This document shows, piece by piece, positions 1-11,700 of a DNA stretch of 64,000 nucleotides (positions are counted from its first letter, which is position 1; each line of letters starts with the position of its first letter). Source of the DNA: Diospyros lotus. Lineage: Eukaryota; Streptophyta; Magnoliopsida; Ericales; Ebenaceae. Position numbers and translations under genes: made by a program. The notes under the pieces were generated by a model, which did no database searches, was not told where the DNA came from, and was given only the letters and a program-made list of their open reading frames with translations. The stretch spans positions 37,883,191 through 37,947,190 of the forward strand of contig NC_068346.1 of assembly GCF_014633365.1 (NCBI RefSeq). The letters run 5' to 3'.

Positions 1-119
1 ACTTTAGAAGTTTTGGTTTGGTTCTTTTCCACTATGGGTAACAAAGTATAACGCACACCTTCTTTCTCAAGCTGATATGTGTTCTTCCTACCCGAGTGCT
101 TAGCATCCACATCAAATTG

Positions 120-1701
120 TCAAGGCCTCCCAAATAAAATATGGCAAGCATCCATATCAACAATATCACAATAGATTTTGTTGGAGTACTTACCAATAGA
201 GAAAGGCACCCTACAGCGTTCATCCACATGTATGCCACCAATTTCTTTGATCCATCCAATCATGTAAGGGCTTGAATGTTTTTCAGGAGTTAACTGCATC
301 TTTGTCACCACGACTTTTCCTATGATGTTCTCCTGACTTCCACTATCAATAATCAACTCAAAGATTTTTCCTTTCACCGTACACCTCGTGCGTAAAAGCT
401 TATGCCGTTGAGTAGTATCTTCATTCTTTTGAGATAGCATTAACTTCCTCACTACACAAGTATATTCCCCATGTCCATAATCTTCTTCGTCATCCTCCCC
501 ATCAGGCCCGCAATATACTTCCTCTTCAGCAACATCTTCCTCCTTCTTTTCTACAATGTTAACTGTTTTCCTCCTTGGGCAATCACTAGATCGATGCCCA
601 ACCTCATTGCACTTGAAACATTTTAAAAGAATAGGCTTTGCATAAGGATTAGGGGATTTTGGAAGATTAGAGGTAGTACCTCGAATGTTTCCCCATGTTA
701 TAACCTTATTAGGGTTGACTATTTGGGGTGGATTGGAGGGTTGCGCTCCCTGAACCAACTTGCCTTTATCAAAAGCTGCTTGTTTATTTCATTCCCACTA
801 TACCGATGATAGTTGTCATTACGAGCTCTCTCACTCAACATTAACTCAGCCTTTAAAGCTAATTTCCTTGCTTCTTGCACACTCAAAACCATCTGAACCC
901 CAATTTTATCACGAATAGCAGGCTTCAATCCATTCAAGTAACGAGCTGCTTGTTGATTGTCACTTTTTGACAATTGGTTTCTCTCCACTAATAGCAGAAA
1001 CTCAAAGGTATATTCATTCACACTCTTCATTCCCTGTGCACATTTTTGATAAGCTTCAAACATATATTGTTCATAGTCAGGGGGTAAAAACCTACCTCTT
1101 AACAGTTGCTTCATTCATCTCCATGTTTGAACTGGTTGTCGGCCTTCCCTCAATCTCATATCTCTTAATCGCTCCCACCAAACAGATGCATCGCCCTTCA
1201 ATCAATAAGCCACTAACTTTACTTGTCGTTCATCTGGGATCTCCATGTATTCGAAAAAACGGTCAACCTCAGTGATCCAATCCAGAAACCCCTCAATATC
1301 AAGATCTCCACTAAAGTAGGAATATCAACTTTTAGTTTATACTCATCATTGCCCCAATGGTTGTGCTGATGCGCATTCCTCCTAACCCCTCTACCACCAG
1401 GGTTAGCTATTGCTCGACCAAAATCATCCTCTTCATCGCTATCTTCAATCACTGGTCTTCTAGGATTAACAAGGACATGATTAATAGGTGGTCTTCCCAC
1501 TCCAGCTTGATTCACCCCATTATTCAGGTTTCTGTCATCATCAACTCGTAGTAAGGTGCCCAATTGGTTGCTAATTTGCTCTAATCGTTGTTGGATAGTA
1601 CGAGTTACTTCCCGTTGTTCTTCGATTGCTCTCTAAACTGTAGACAACCCCTGATCACCGTCACGAGGCTGGTTGCTACCATTACCTTCGAGATTGGCCA
1701 T
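120..1701 (-). pseudogene. Degraded gag and aspartic protease of the left gypsy element
   Basis: Gag opens at an ATG at 1701. It carries a retrotransposon-gag domain (about 1330-720), a CCHC zinc knuckle near 630-590 (CFKC...GHRSSDC) and a protease active site of the DSG type (IIDSGSQ) near 360. The frame is broken in at least three places: a TAG at 1635-1633, a one-base loss near 1312 and a TGA at 122-120, where a conserved Trp codon is expected after a GRP motif. Gag packages element RNA and the protease matures the polyprotein; this copy cannot make either intact. The family is known only to the Ty3/gypsy level. Confidence 0.85.
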
Positions 1702-1719
1702 CTGATTGGTTGATGAACC

Positions 1720-1731
1720 GCTCTGATACCA
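1720..1731 (-). other. Primer-binding site, initiator tRNA-Met type
   Basis: The minus strand reads TGGTATCAGAGC, two bases from the LTR edge. This is the classic plant PBS complementary to the 3' end of tRNA-Met(i). Confidence 0.9.
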
Positions 1732-1733
1732 CT

Positions 1734-2325
1734 TGATGCAGCGTGTAGCGCGTGTGTGAAAAAACACACCAAAATAAACCCTTGAAAGAGCAAACTTCAA
1801 TAGCTGAAGCTTGGCTTTCAAGAAGATGCAAAAACAAGACTATTTTGCTAAGAAAACCCAAATAAGTTGCTGAAATTTGATTGAGAAAAACTTGATTACA
1901 AACTCTAGATCCTAGGCATATTTATAGTATTTCGCTAATCCAAATCTATCTAATATTTGTAAACAAAATCCAACTAAAATTCTAATAGAAATAAATCCTA
2001 AGTAAAAGTTAACTACAATCCTAATAAAAATAAAATCCTAATCCAACATGAAGTAGAATCCTAAATCAAGTAGAAACATGAAGTTAAATCCTAAATCAAG
2101 TAGAAACATGAAGTTAAATCCTAAATCAAGTAGAATTCTAAAATTCAAGAAATATTAAAATATTGTTCTGGCGTGGTTGGGTCGGCTTTAGGCCGGGTCT
2201 TGATTAGTGACCGCATCATTTAGGATTTTATTTTTATTAGGATTCTAAAACTTAAGAAGTATTAAAATATTGTTCCGGCGTGGTCGGGTCGGCTTTGGGT
2301 CGGGTCTTGATTGGTAACCGCATCA
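1734..2325 (-). repeat. 5' LTR of the left gypsy element
   Basis: A 592 bp LTR bounded by TGATGC and GCATCA. On the plus strand 2071-2100 and 2101-2130 are identical 30 bp tandem units, preceded by a partial unit from 2047. A ~65 bp block ending ...ccgcatca occurs twice (about 2161-2217 and 2271-2325), so an internal duplication has made two candidate LTR ends, 2217 and 2325. A TATA-like stretch (minus-strand tataaata) lies near 1921. Confidence 0.8.
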
Positions 2326-2780
2326 GTAAGTTCAATAAATTAGAAGTAGAACAAGCAAAATTAGAATTGTTGTTTTGAAGCCAATTTTAGAAGATCAAAA
2401 TCAACCTCTTTATACTACTGATAAAAAAATCTTCCTTCTGTTTTGCTTGGTCCTCAAGGATTAGGGTCGAAGATTTGTAGGAAAGGTGCACTTGTATCAA
2501 CTTTAAAGTTAAGTAATTCACTCAAAAGTTTAGTTTATATAAGAAAGCATAAATGACAAAGAAATAGACTTTACTTAAGTTAAATTTAAAGAAATCAACA
2601 AAGATAATCAAAAGGAAAAAAAAAAAAACAAGTAGTGGTCATATAATCTCAAATGGATCACGCAACTGAAAAGAGAAATTCTAACAAGGGAAAGTGATTA
2701 CTAATGTGATAAGCAAGAATTCAGTAAGACACAGTAAAAAATCTAGAAAAGTCATACAGCATGTCACTTATGGTGCTTAC
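2326..2780. other. SPNS intron sequence between exon 12 and the gypsy LTR
   Basis: AT-rich, with no ORF or repeat recognised apart from an A-run near 2620. It begins at the exon 12 donor and ends at the LTR edge. Confidence 0.6.
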
Positions 2781-5700
2781 TTTAAAAGCATTGGGTATTG
2801 TTGAAGTCATCTTATCCAGAACATAACCTCCCATTACTGTTCCAAATACTCCACAAACAATTGTAAGCCCTCCAAATATCAGGTCTGCATTGCTCTGCCC
2901 ATAGAAACCCAAATAATAAACATAATCAAGTGTACCATTAATATACATTAAACACAAGAAGAAAAATATAGAGATGTGATATGGAGAGAGAAAATACATA
3001 ATTATTCTCATCCAATCAAAGTTACTCAAAATTTACCATGTGGTATATATTATAACCAGCTTTTGGCCCCCAATATGAATATGCACCTATGACAAAGTTG
3101 TATGCTATGTAACCTGGAAGCAGCAATTCACCATAGAAAAGTTAGAATATAAGAAATATAACATAGTTTCATAGACATGCATATGACATTCTAGTTTATC
3201 AAGTGAACACTTCTTTCCCTTTTTTGTGGTTGAAAGAGGAGACCCTCTTTTTGAATTTCCTCTTTCTCTTCCTTTCTGGAGATGCTTTATAGATAGATAG
3301 TTTAGGTTGTTTAACTCTTGAACAAGCTCACCCTCTTAAATCTTTTTTGGATCTTATGTACACTTTACTTCAATGCAAAGCTAATTGCAGTTACACTTGT
3401 CAAGATAATGCTGTAAAGCGTATACATTGGCTAGCAACTACCAAGTCTTTATGGGTGCGTGAAAAACATCAAAAACCTTATGTAGGATAATCCCTCTACA
3501 ATAAGAAGCTGCATGAAAACTTAGTTGAAGTGATTCACACAAAAAAAAAAAAAAAAACTTAGTTAAAGTGGGTGAACAATACCTAGAACGTTTACAACAT
3601 AAACCCTCTCAAGCAAGAGCACTTTGATGTCTTTCAAAAATCTTGACAACTGATCCAGGTTAACGCATACACATTTCAATCTGCAACAATAAGATCCCAA
3701 AAAACATGTTTGTTATTCCTGTCTTCTCCATACTTGTTGCAATAAAACATTTAAATGCTTAAAACAAGAATATTTGCTTAATCCATCCCAATCACAGATA
3801 AAGGAATACGAGCTTTGGAGGAGAGCCCTCACTTGGAAGGTCCTTCTGAGCTTTGATCTATGAAGTCCTTTACAGATGGTATACCACCTTTACCAGTTGA
3901 ATCATCTGCAGTATAACATGCATCATTAAAATTACCAGGGGCACTCAAGAAACAAATTTATGAAAAAGAGAAGCTCAGACTTTCCAGTGAAAAAATTATC
4001 AGGAACTTTTACTCAGATAGTGAAGATTGTGTGATTTTGGGGGAAAGGCAGAAGGCTAAAGTGGAAACTCAACTTTGTAAGATCATGAAGCATTGATCAA
4101 GTAATGATCCATATCCAACTGAGTCATTAACAAAGAGGATCGATTCAAGTTTTAGTTGTGGCCAGACCCACCGTTGGTTTGATTTTACCAAGCTTTTTTT
4201 TTTAATACATGTTCGTACAATTATAGAGAATCTAATAAGGAGTCAAGGAAGGTGAAAACCCTGTAAAAACAAAAAACAAACTACAAAAAGAATTTCAGAT
4301 AAGATATCAGAAAAGAATGGATAATGGTTTAACAATGTTTTCGAATAGATACACGTAATACTAATCCTTTCTCAGTAGTTATGCAAATGAAATGAAACTG
4401 TATTTTACTTAACAAAGCTGGATAATTCATCTAATATATAACAAGAATGATCAAATCATTTTAATTTTTAATTTACTTACCACGTTTTGATTTGATCAAA
4501 TTGAATTAATTTCTTAAATTTTTTGAGATTAAAAATGATAATATGAAAAGATAAAATTACCGCTCTCTACAAGCTTGAGCTTTTAGATGAGATTGAGGTT
4601 AACAAAACAATAAATGGAGATTGGACTGAACCAATCGATCAGATCCAACATCTGGTTGTCAACAAAATCAGATTTAAACTTATTGAAAGGACCCATTACA
4701 TTAGTAGAATAGTTCTTTAAGTCACTGGGCCTGTCAGGTGCCAACCAGTTTAAATTCTGTGCAGAAGGCACATCCTTAGAACAGAATTTCAAATGCCTTT
4801 ATGAACATCTGACTAATGCAAAGGACTGACTTTTTGCCTTTTGTGCAATTACTTATTTTAACATTTAACTAATCTACTTCTGTTCTTTTTCACTTTCCCC
4901 TATAAGACAGTGGCCTAGTATATAAAAGAACGGCTTTCCTATATCACATAATTTCATTCCAAATCAATCAAAGGGATTTATCAGCACAAGTGATACAAGC
5001 TGCCAGACAGAAATTTTCCATAACTGTACATTGCTTAAGAAGTAGTGCCTGACTAGAAAGTAATTTCTGATTACCAACTATTGTCAAAAGCATTCCAATG
5101 GTTAAGGTCACTTTTTAATTATTAGGCCTTTAAATAAAATTGATGAACTTTAAAACCATGAAATAAAGCTATTTTGTCAGAGGAGATTTGTTAAAATTGT
5201 TCCATGATGTGCACTTCATGCCTATGGTATACTGAACATATTCTGAACTCCACTCAAAATCCTGACGTTTACACACTGGTCCATACAGTATTGAGTGCTT
5301 GAAAAAAAGTGCAAATCGAATGGAAAAGATGTCATGCATAGAAATCATAACATTCAGCACCTTTAAGCTTTGAGGCAGCTGCCTCTATTTCTGTAAGCAC
5401 TATTTTCGATTCAGCAGGAGAAAAACCTGTATCCATACATTGTTAGGATAACTAGGAAATGCTAACAATATCAAAACAACACCTAATACAACATTCACCT
5501 TTCAGCTGCAATGGTTTCATAACAAAACCTAGGACAGCAAATGGTAACATCAAAATAGCCTCCCCAAAGAATGCAAAACGCCAATTAAAGTAACCCCCAA
5601 CCTGTAAGCCAAAGTAAAACAAATTAAGAAATAATATCTACAGCTCCTAGCAGTGGCAATTCAAACAAGTTTTAATTGGCCTTTGATTTTCAATTATTTT

Positions 5701-8700
5701 AACCAAATGCTGTCAGCTGACTTTTGTTTTGGAAAGTAGTTTCAGAATTCAAATTGCCAAATGCTCTATCATCAGCAGAAAACAGTTTTAGAAACTGAAA
5801 AAGTGATTCCACATCCAAACTGACCCCATGTGTCCATACGTCCAGTAACTCATTAAAACAAAAAGCTCATTGGTAAAAACAAACTTAATGTAAATACCAA
5901 ACAAGAAAATGCACTTACCAGTCCACCATAAACATAGCCAAGTGCAACTCCAGCAGGTATACACATATAAAAAATTGCAAGCCATGCTGTTTTCTGATAC
6001 AAGGTAAAAATTCTAAGTTAGTACACAAAGGATACACAGAAGCTAAAATACATTTGACATGAAGAAGCTATTTATGCAGGAACAAAGATCAAGTCAAACA
6101 TACATTGGATTAACTCCCAGATCCAGTAGAAATGAAACATGACCAGGAGTCCAAGACTAGACAACAGCCAAAACTTCTGGATATTTAGAGGAAAGGATTA
6201 AAAATTCAGTGTCAATTTTCTTTTTCTTTTTTTCTTCATTTCAAATTTACTACAATAGCTCCTCCTTCTATGTTTCTAGTAAATATCTGGAGGACTGATA
6301 AGTGCATTTTCTTGCTTGACACTTAAATTAGGTTTGTTTTACCAAAAGAGCTTTTTGTATCTATCTGAAAACAGACTGCCAGCCATTTCTTCAATCTACT
6401 CTCATAAAAAAATTAAAAAAACAACACAACAACAACATATCCAGCCTTTATCCCACTATATGAGGTCGGCTACATGAATTCTAGACTTCCATGTATTTCT
6501 GTCTTTTGTCATATCTTCATTTAGACCCATACACTTCATATTAAACTTTAATGTCTCTCCCAAAGTCTTCTTGAGTCTGCCTTTACCTCTTTTTTTGACT
6601 AATTGTTTCATTTCATCAACTCTTCTCACAGGAGCGTCTCTTGGTCTTCTTGTCACATGACCAAGCCATCTTAGTCTAATCTCTATTATCTTCTCCTCGA
6701 TTAGTACTACTGCTACCTTATTACGAATAACCTTATTTCTAATTTTATCTTTTCATGTATGCCCGCACATCCATCTAAGCATCTTCATCTCTGCTACGCT
6801 TGTCTTTTGTTCATGCTGGTATTTGACTGTCCAACATTCTGAGCCATATAACAAAACTGGTCTTATAGCTGTCCTATAGAATTTTCCTTTCAGTTTTAAT
6901 GGCATTTTACCATCACATAACAAATAAAAAACAAATAAATTTTTTTTAAAAAAACAAATAAAATATAGAAAACATAACACATAAACACACAATATTGCAA
7001 GTTTATGTTAAAGACTTTGGGGGGTCATCGCTACCATCTGAAACCTGATTTATGTTTTATGCATAGAAGTCTCTTTTGCCCCCTCTGCAACCCCCTTGGG
7101 CCCAACTAAACAATGTTTTGCCTAGTTTTGCTGCTACTATAGGCATCCAAACTAAATGCAAGGAATGTAAATAAAATTTATAAAAGCTCCTTAAGGATCA
7201 CAATATCATTTCAATGGGTTGTTTCTGTTGGTCCATAAATGGATGTGTTTTGGAAACATAATGAAAATAGAGAAAAAAAATTGGAAACATTCCAAAATAT
7301 TGGGAAACATAGACCAATATGTATATATATTTGCATGTTTAAGGGAAGTATATGACTAATTGGACATGTTTGAGTACTTGGTCATTTTTTGAAACATAGA
7401 CCAAATTCTAGGACAGATTGAAATGAAGACCAAGCCACCACAAGCCAATACTAGGTGCATTGGCCTGCTCAAGAGCAACTTAGAGCCAACACTCGAGGCA
7501 AACACAAAAATAACAAAGAAGAAAAGGAACAAGGCTTTAAGTCACATGCTTTTAGTTGTGACGGTAGCAACTTCAATGTCTGAGGCCGAAGATGCACTAA
7601 TGGTTAGTTTGCATACTGTCACGACAATGGCTACTTTAACATTTAATTTCAGTCTTATTTCTGTTTGTTTAAATATGTACTGCTGTATTTTCCTTATGGC
7701 ATTTACATTCTAGCTAAAAGATATATTCTAGCTAACAGATTTTGTTAGCTATAGGAGGCCACGTGTAAAGGCCTTAGGAAAAGACAAAACATTCTGTTGT
7801 AACCGCTGGAGAGGGAAGGATCTGCTGCATCCACTCCCAATCTGTGCGCCTATATGTACTACTCCCATTTCACGAGAGGAGGATATGAAAAGATTGAATA
7901 CAAAAATCCTTTTTGTTAGGATTAGGAGCTCTTAGAAACTTATTCAAGACTTAGATTTGCCAATCTCTCAACACTCCTTACCCGAAAATCAAGATACTAA
8001 CAGAATATATGAACAACAATTGTAAAGCAGAAAGTAAATGAAAAGATTAGAACAACCAAACCATCAAAGAGGCAAAGAATTATCCTAGTTCGGACTGCTT
8101 TGAAGCAATCCTACATCCAGCCTTCTCTCCGAGAATAAATCCATTAGAAACCAGTTGAAACAAGATACAAGAACCTCTCTTACTCTCCCTCACACAAGTT
8201 CGTTGCACTCTCAAGAGAATACAAAGACTAATTTTATCTCAAAGCCTTTCCCCCTCTCTCTCGCTATCTTGACAGCATCACTTGCATCTAGAGAACAATC
8301 AAAATGAATGAGAATGTTATATCTGACTGCTAGCACTCGCCTCCTATTTATAAACTATAGGGAGGTGGAAATTACAAGGGATTTAAAAAACTTAGCCTCT
8401 ACAAAAGACCAACATACCCCTCATAATAAAATAACTAAGTTATCTAATCTAACTTAGAATAAAAAACAGTCAAAAAAATATCTTCATTCTAAACAAGTTC
8501 TTCTCTTCAACTTCTCGAGCTAATCTTCCATGCAAAAACCCAACACTTTTGTTTCTCTCTATCTCTTTCTTGCATCCCTCAATTCTCTCTATCCCTCTAT
8601 TCTTTCTACCTTGTCATTTTTCCTTCTAAACCACCGAGTCCAAGGTAGCTCATTGTCACCATTGACTAGGATCGTGACAACTTGGTATCAGAGCATCGAT

Positions 8701-11700
8701 TCGGGCCGAAACTTGTAGAAGCTTATGGCTGACGGAACCCGCATGAAGAATATGGAATCACAGTTGCAACAAGCCAACTCGTCCATGACCGAGGTCCAGA
8801 GGCGCGTCGACCAGCTGGAGCTGGGAAATGGTCGCAACCATGAGACGATCATGGCAATGGACCGTAAGCTGGAAGGAGCGATAGACGGCTTGGAGAGAAG
8901 GCTAGATGGAACGCTAGTCCAGATGCGAGAAGAAATGGCACAAATGCGAGAGGAACTCGGGACGCAACTTCAGCAATTCATGTTGATGTTCACTCGCCAA
9001 AATTCAGTGAGTATAGCACCTGAATTCCCTCCTAGAGAGAGAACCGAACCCCTCTTAAGGAACAATATAACAGTACATTGTCCAGAGACCCTCGATATAG
9101 GAGGAGAACAGGATGAAGAGGGGGAGACGATGCTGCACAGGGGTCGCATGGAGCAGGCACCTCGACAACATCCGAGATTTCCCATGCCCCGAATAGAGAT
9201 ACCAATCTTTGAAGGGGATAACCCGCGTTGGTGGGTGAGGAAATGCGAAAGAATGTTCGAATGGTATGACATCCCGGAGGGTAGAAGGGTGTCCTTAGCT
9301 GCCGCTTACTTTAATGATGTAGTAGATGCATGGTATCAAGGGTGGACTAGTGTAAGGAACCATCCGACATGGGGTGAGTTCACTGAGAAATTATGTTAGA
9401 GGTTCGGGGAAAGAAGTACGTCTAATATTGTTGAAGAATTCAACAAACTCAGACAGATGGGGGAGCTGAAAGCTTACCTGAAAATGTTTGAGGAGCTCAG
9501 ATCTATTATGAGCAGCCATGACCCACATCTCTAAAAGGCCTACTTTGTGTCCAGTTTCTTGAGTGGACTAAGTGAGGACCTAAGGCATATGGTCAAAATG
9601 ATCAGACCCCGAACAGTGGAGCAAGCGGTCGAGTGCGCGAGACTGCAGGAGATGGTGGTGGAGACCTTGATGAAGAAGTAGAGGCAGCATAGTAAGGCTA
9701 TGGCGGCTGGGACCTCTCATCAGGGAGGCAGAGGATTTAACCGAGAGTGGGCAATTAGTAATTTCGGAGCTAAACCGTCGGGCGTACCCCAGGCCATGGG
9801 GAGGTTTAACGAACAGAGGAGGCAACCAGGTATGTGTTTCAAGTGCGGGGATAAGTACTTCCCAGGGCACCAATGTAGGAGACAAATTCTCCTACTGGAA
9901 GGAGATCTAGGAGAAACAATAGAAGGTGTAGAAGATGTTGATGAGTGTGAAGAATCGGGGGAGGAAGACAATGGGGAAATATCACTACACGCGTTAAAAG
10001 GGTGACTAACAACAAGATAATTAAAGTCGAGGGAAAGGTGAAGGACAAGAGTCTGATGATCTTGATAGATAGTGGAAGCACCCATAGCTTCCTTGATGAA
10101 GGCACTGCGAGGAGATTGAGAAGCCCGCTCTCGGATACCCCACCCCTTAGTGTGACAGTGGCTAATGGGGGTAGAGTGATTAGCAACTCGGCCTGCCCAA
10201 GGTTTAATTGGGAGATGCAAGGGGAATAGTTCGAAGTTGACCTCAGGCTTCTACAATTGGGGGGCTGTGATGTGGTTCTAAGGGTTGACTGGATGAAGGA
10301 AGTTAGCCCCATCAATTTCGACTTTAACCGTATAGAAGTATCCTTCGAAAAAGGTGGGAAAAAGATGACACTCAGAGGAGGGAGAGAAACTGGAGCCTGC
10401 AAGATGATGACAGGAAGGAGCCTACAGCGAGTCCTTCGGCACAACTGGAGTAAACTGACTCAGTTGTTTTCGATTATAGAAGTGGAGGAAGGGCAGGAGA
10501 CAATGAGGACCGGGGAGCTCACCTTGTCCATCAGCAGCCATCACAGAGAAGTTGGCCAGGTACACTCTAGCCACCTTATTAATGAACTGTTGGTAGAATT
10601 TGGGGACTTATTTGTTGAGCCTAATACCTTACCGCCCAACCGAGACTCAGACCACTCCATCCATCTCAAACCAGACTCTAAACCAGTAATATCAGGGCTT
10701 ACCGATATTCACCCATACAGAAAACGGAGATCGAAAAGATGGTAAAAGAAATGCTAAACCAATCCTTTATAAGTCCTAACCACAGCCCCTTTGCCTCACT
10801 GGTCCTTCTAGCCAAGAAGAAGGACGGATCTTGGCGTTTTTGTGTAGACTACCGACAATTGAATGCCCTCACCATAAAAGACAAGTTCCCCATACCTTTG
10901 ATAGAAGACCTAATGGACGAGCTGCATAATGCCACCATTTTTTCCAAGCTAGACCTTAGATCAGGCTATCACCAAATCAAAATGAAAGCTGAAGATGTCC
11001 ACAAAACTGCCTTCAGAACTCACCATGGGCATTTTGAATTTTTGGTGATGCCTTTTGGACTCACCAATGCACCAACTACCTTTCAATCTCTCATGAACCG
11101 AATATTTGAACCTTATTTGAGAAAAATTGTATTAGTCTTCTTTGATGACATTCTAGTTTACAGCTCAAACCTTGAACAACACCTATTCCATCTCAGAACC
11201 ACCCTAGAAGTCCTCAAATCCAACCAACTTTTCATAAAAAGGTCTAAGTGTTGCTTTGGCCAAGATCAGGAGGAATACTTGGGCCATATAATATCAGGGG
11301 AGGGAGTGAGGACAAACCCAAGGAAAGTGGAGGCCATGGTCAACTGGCCCAAACCCGCGAACTTGAAGGCTCTAAGAGGGTTCCTCGGCCTCACGGGATA
11401 TTATAGACGGTTTGTTAAGGGGTATGGCATCATCAACCGCCCCCTAACTGATCTGCTGAAGAAGGGGAATTTTAAGTGGGGTAAGGAGGCCGAAGCAGCC
11501 TTCGAGAAGCTTAAGGAGGCGGTGAGCACAATGCCGGCTTTAGGGTTACCAGATTTTAATGAACCCTTTGTACTGGAGACAGATACTTGTGGAGTTGGTG
11601 TAGGGGCAGTCCTAATGCAGAAGGGTAGGCCTCTGGCATTCTTAAGCCAGGCTTTGAGCGCCAGGCACTTGGGGTTGAGCATATATGAGAAGGAATTCCT

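Larger units (their letters stand above)
1..2325 (-). mobile_element. Ty3/gypsy LTR retrotransposon, 5' part only (continues off the left edge)
   Basis: Read on the minus strand, the order is 5' LTR (2325 to 1734), primer-binding site (1731 to 1720), gag, zinc knuckle and aspartic protease, then the window edge. The LTR begins TGATGC and ends GCATCA on the minus strand. The flank 2326-2330 (gtaag) would be one copy of the target duplication, but its partner lies outside the window. The element is 455 nt downstream of the last visible SPNS exon and has the same orientation as that gene, so it probably sits in an SPNS intron. RT, RNase H and integrase are not visible. Confidence 0.9.
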
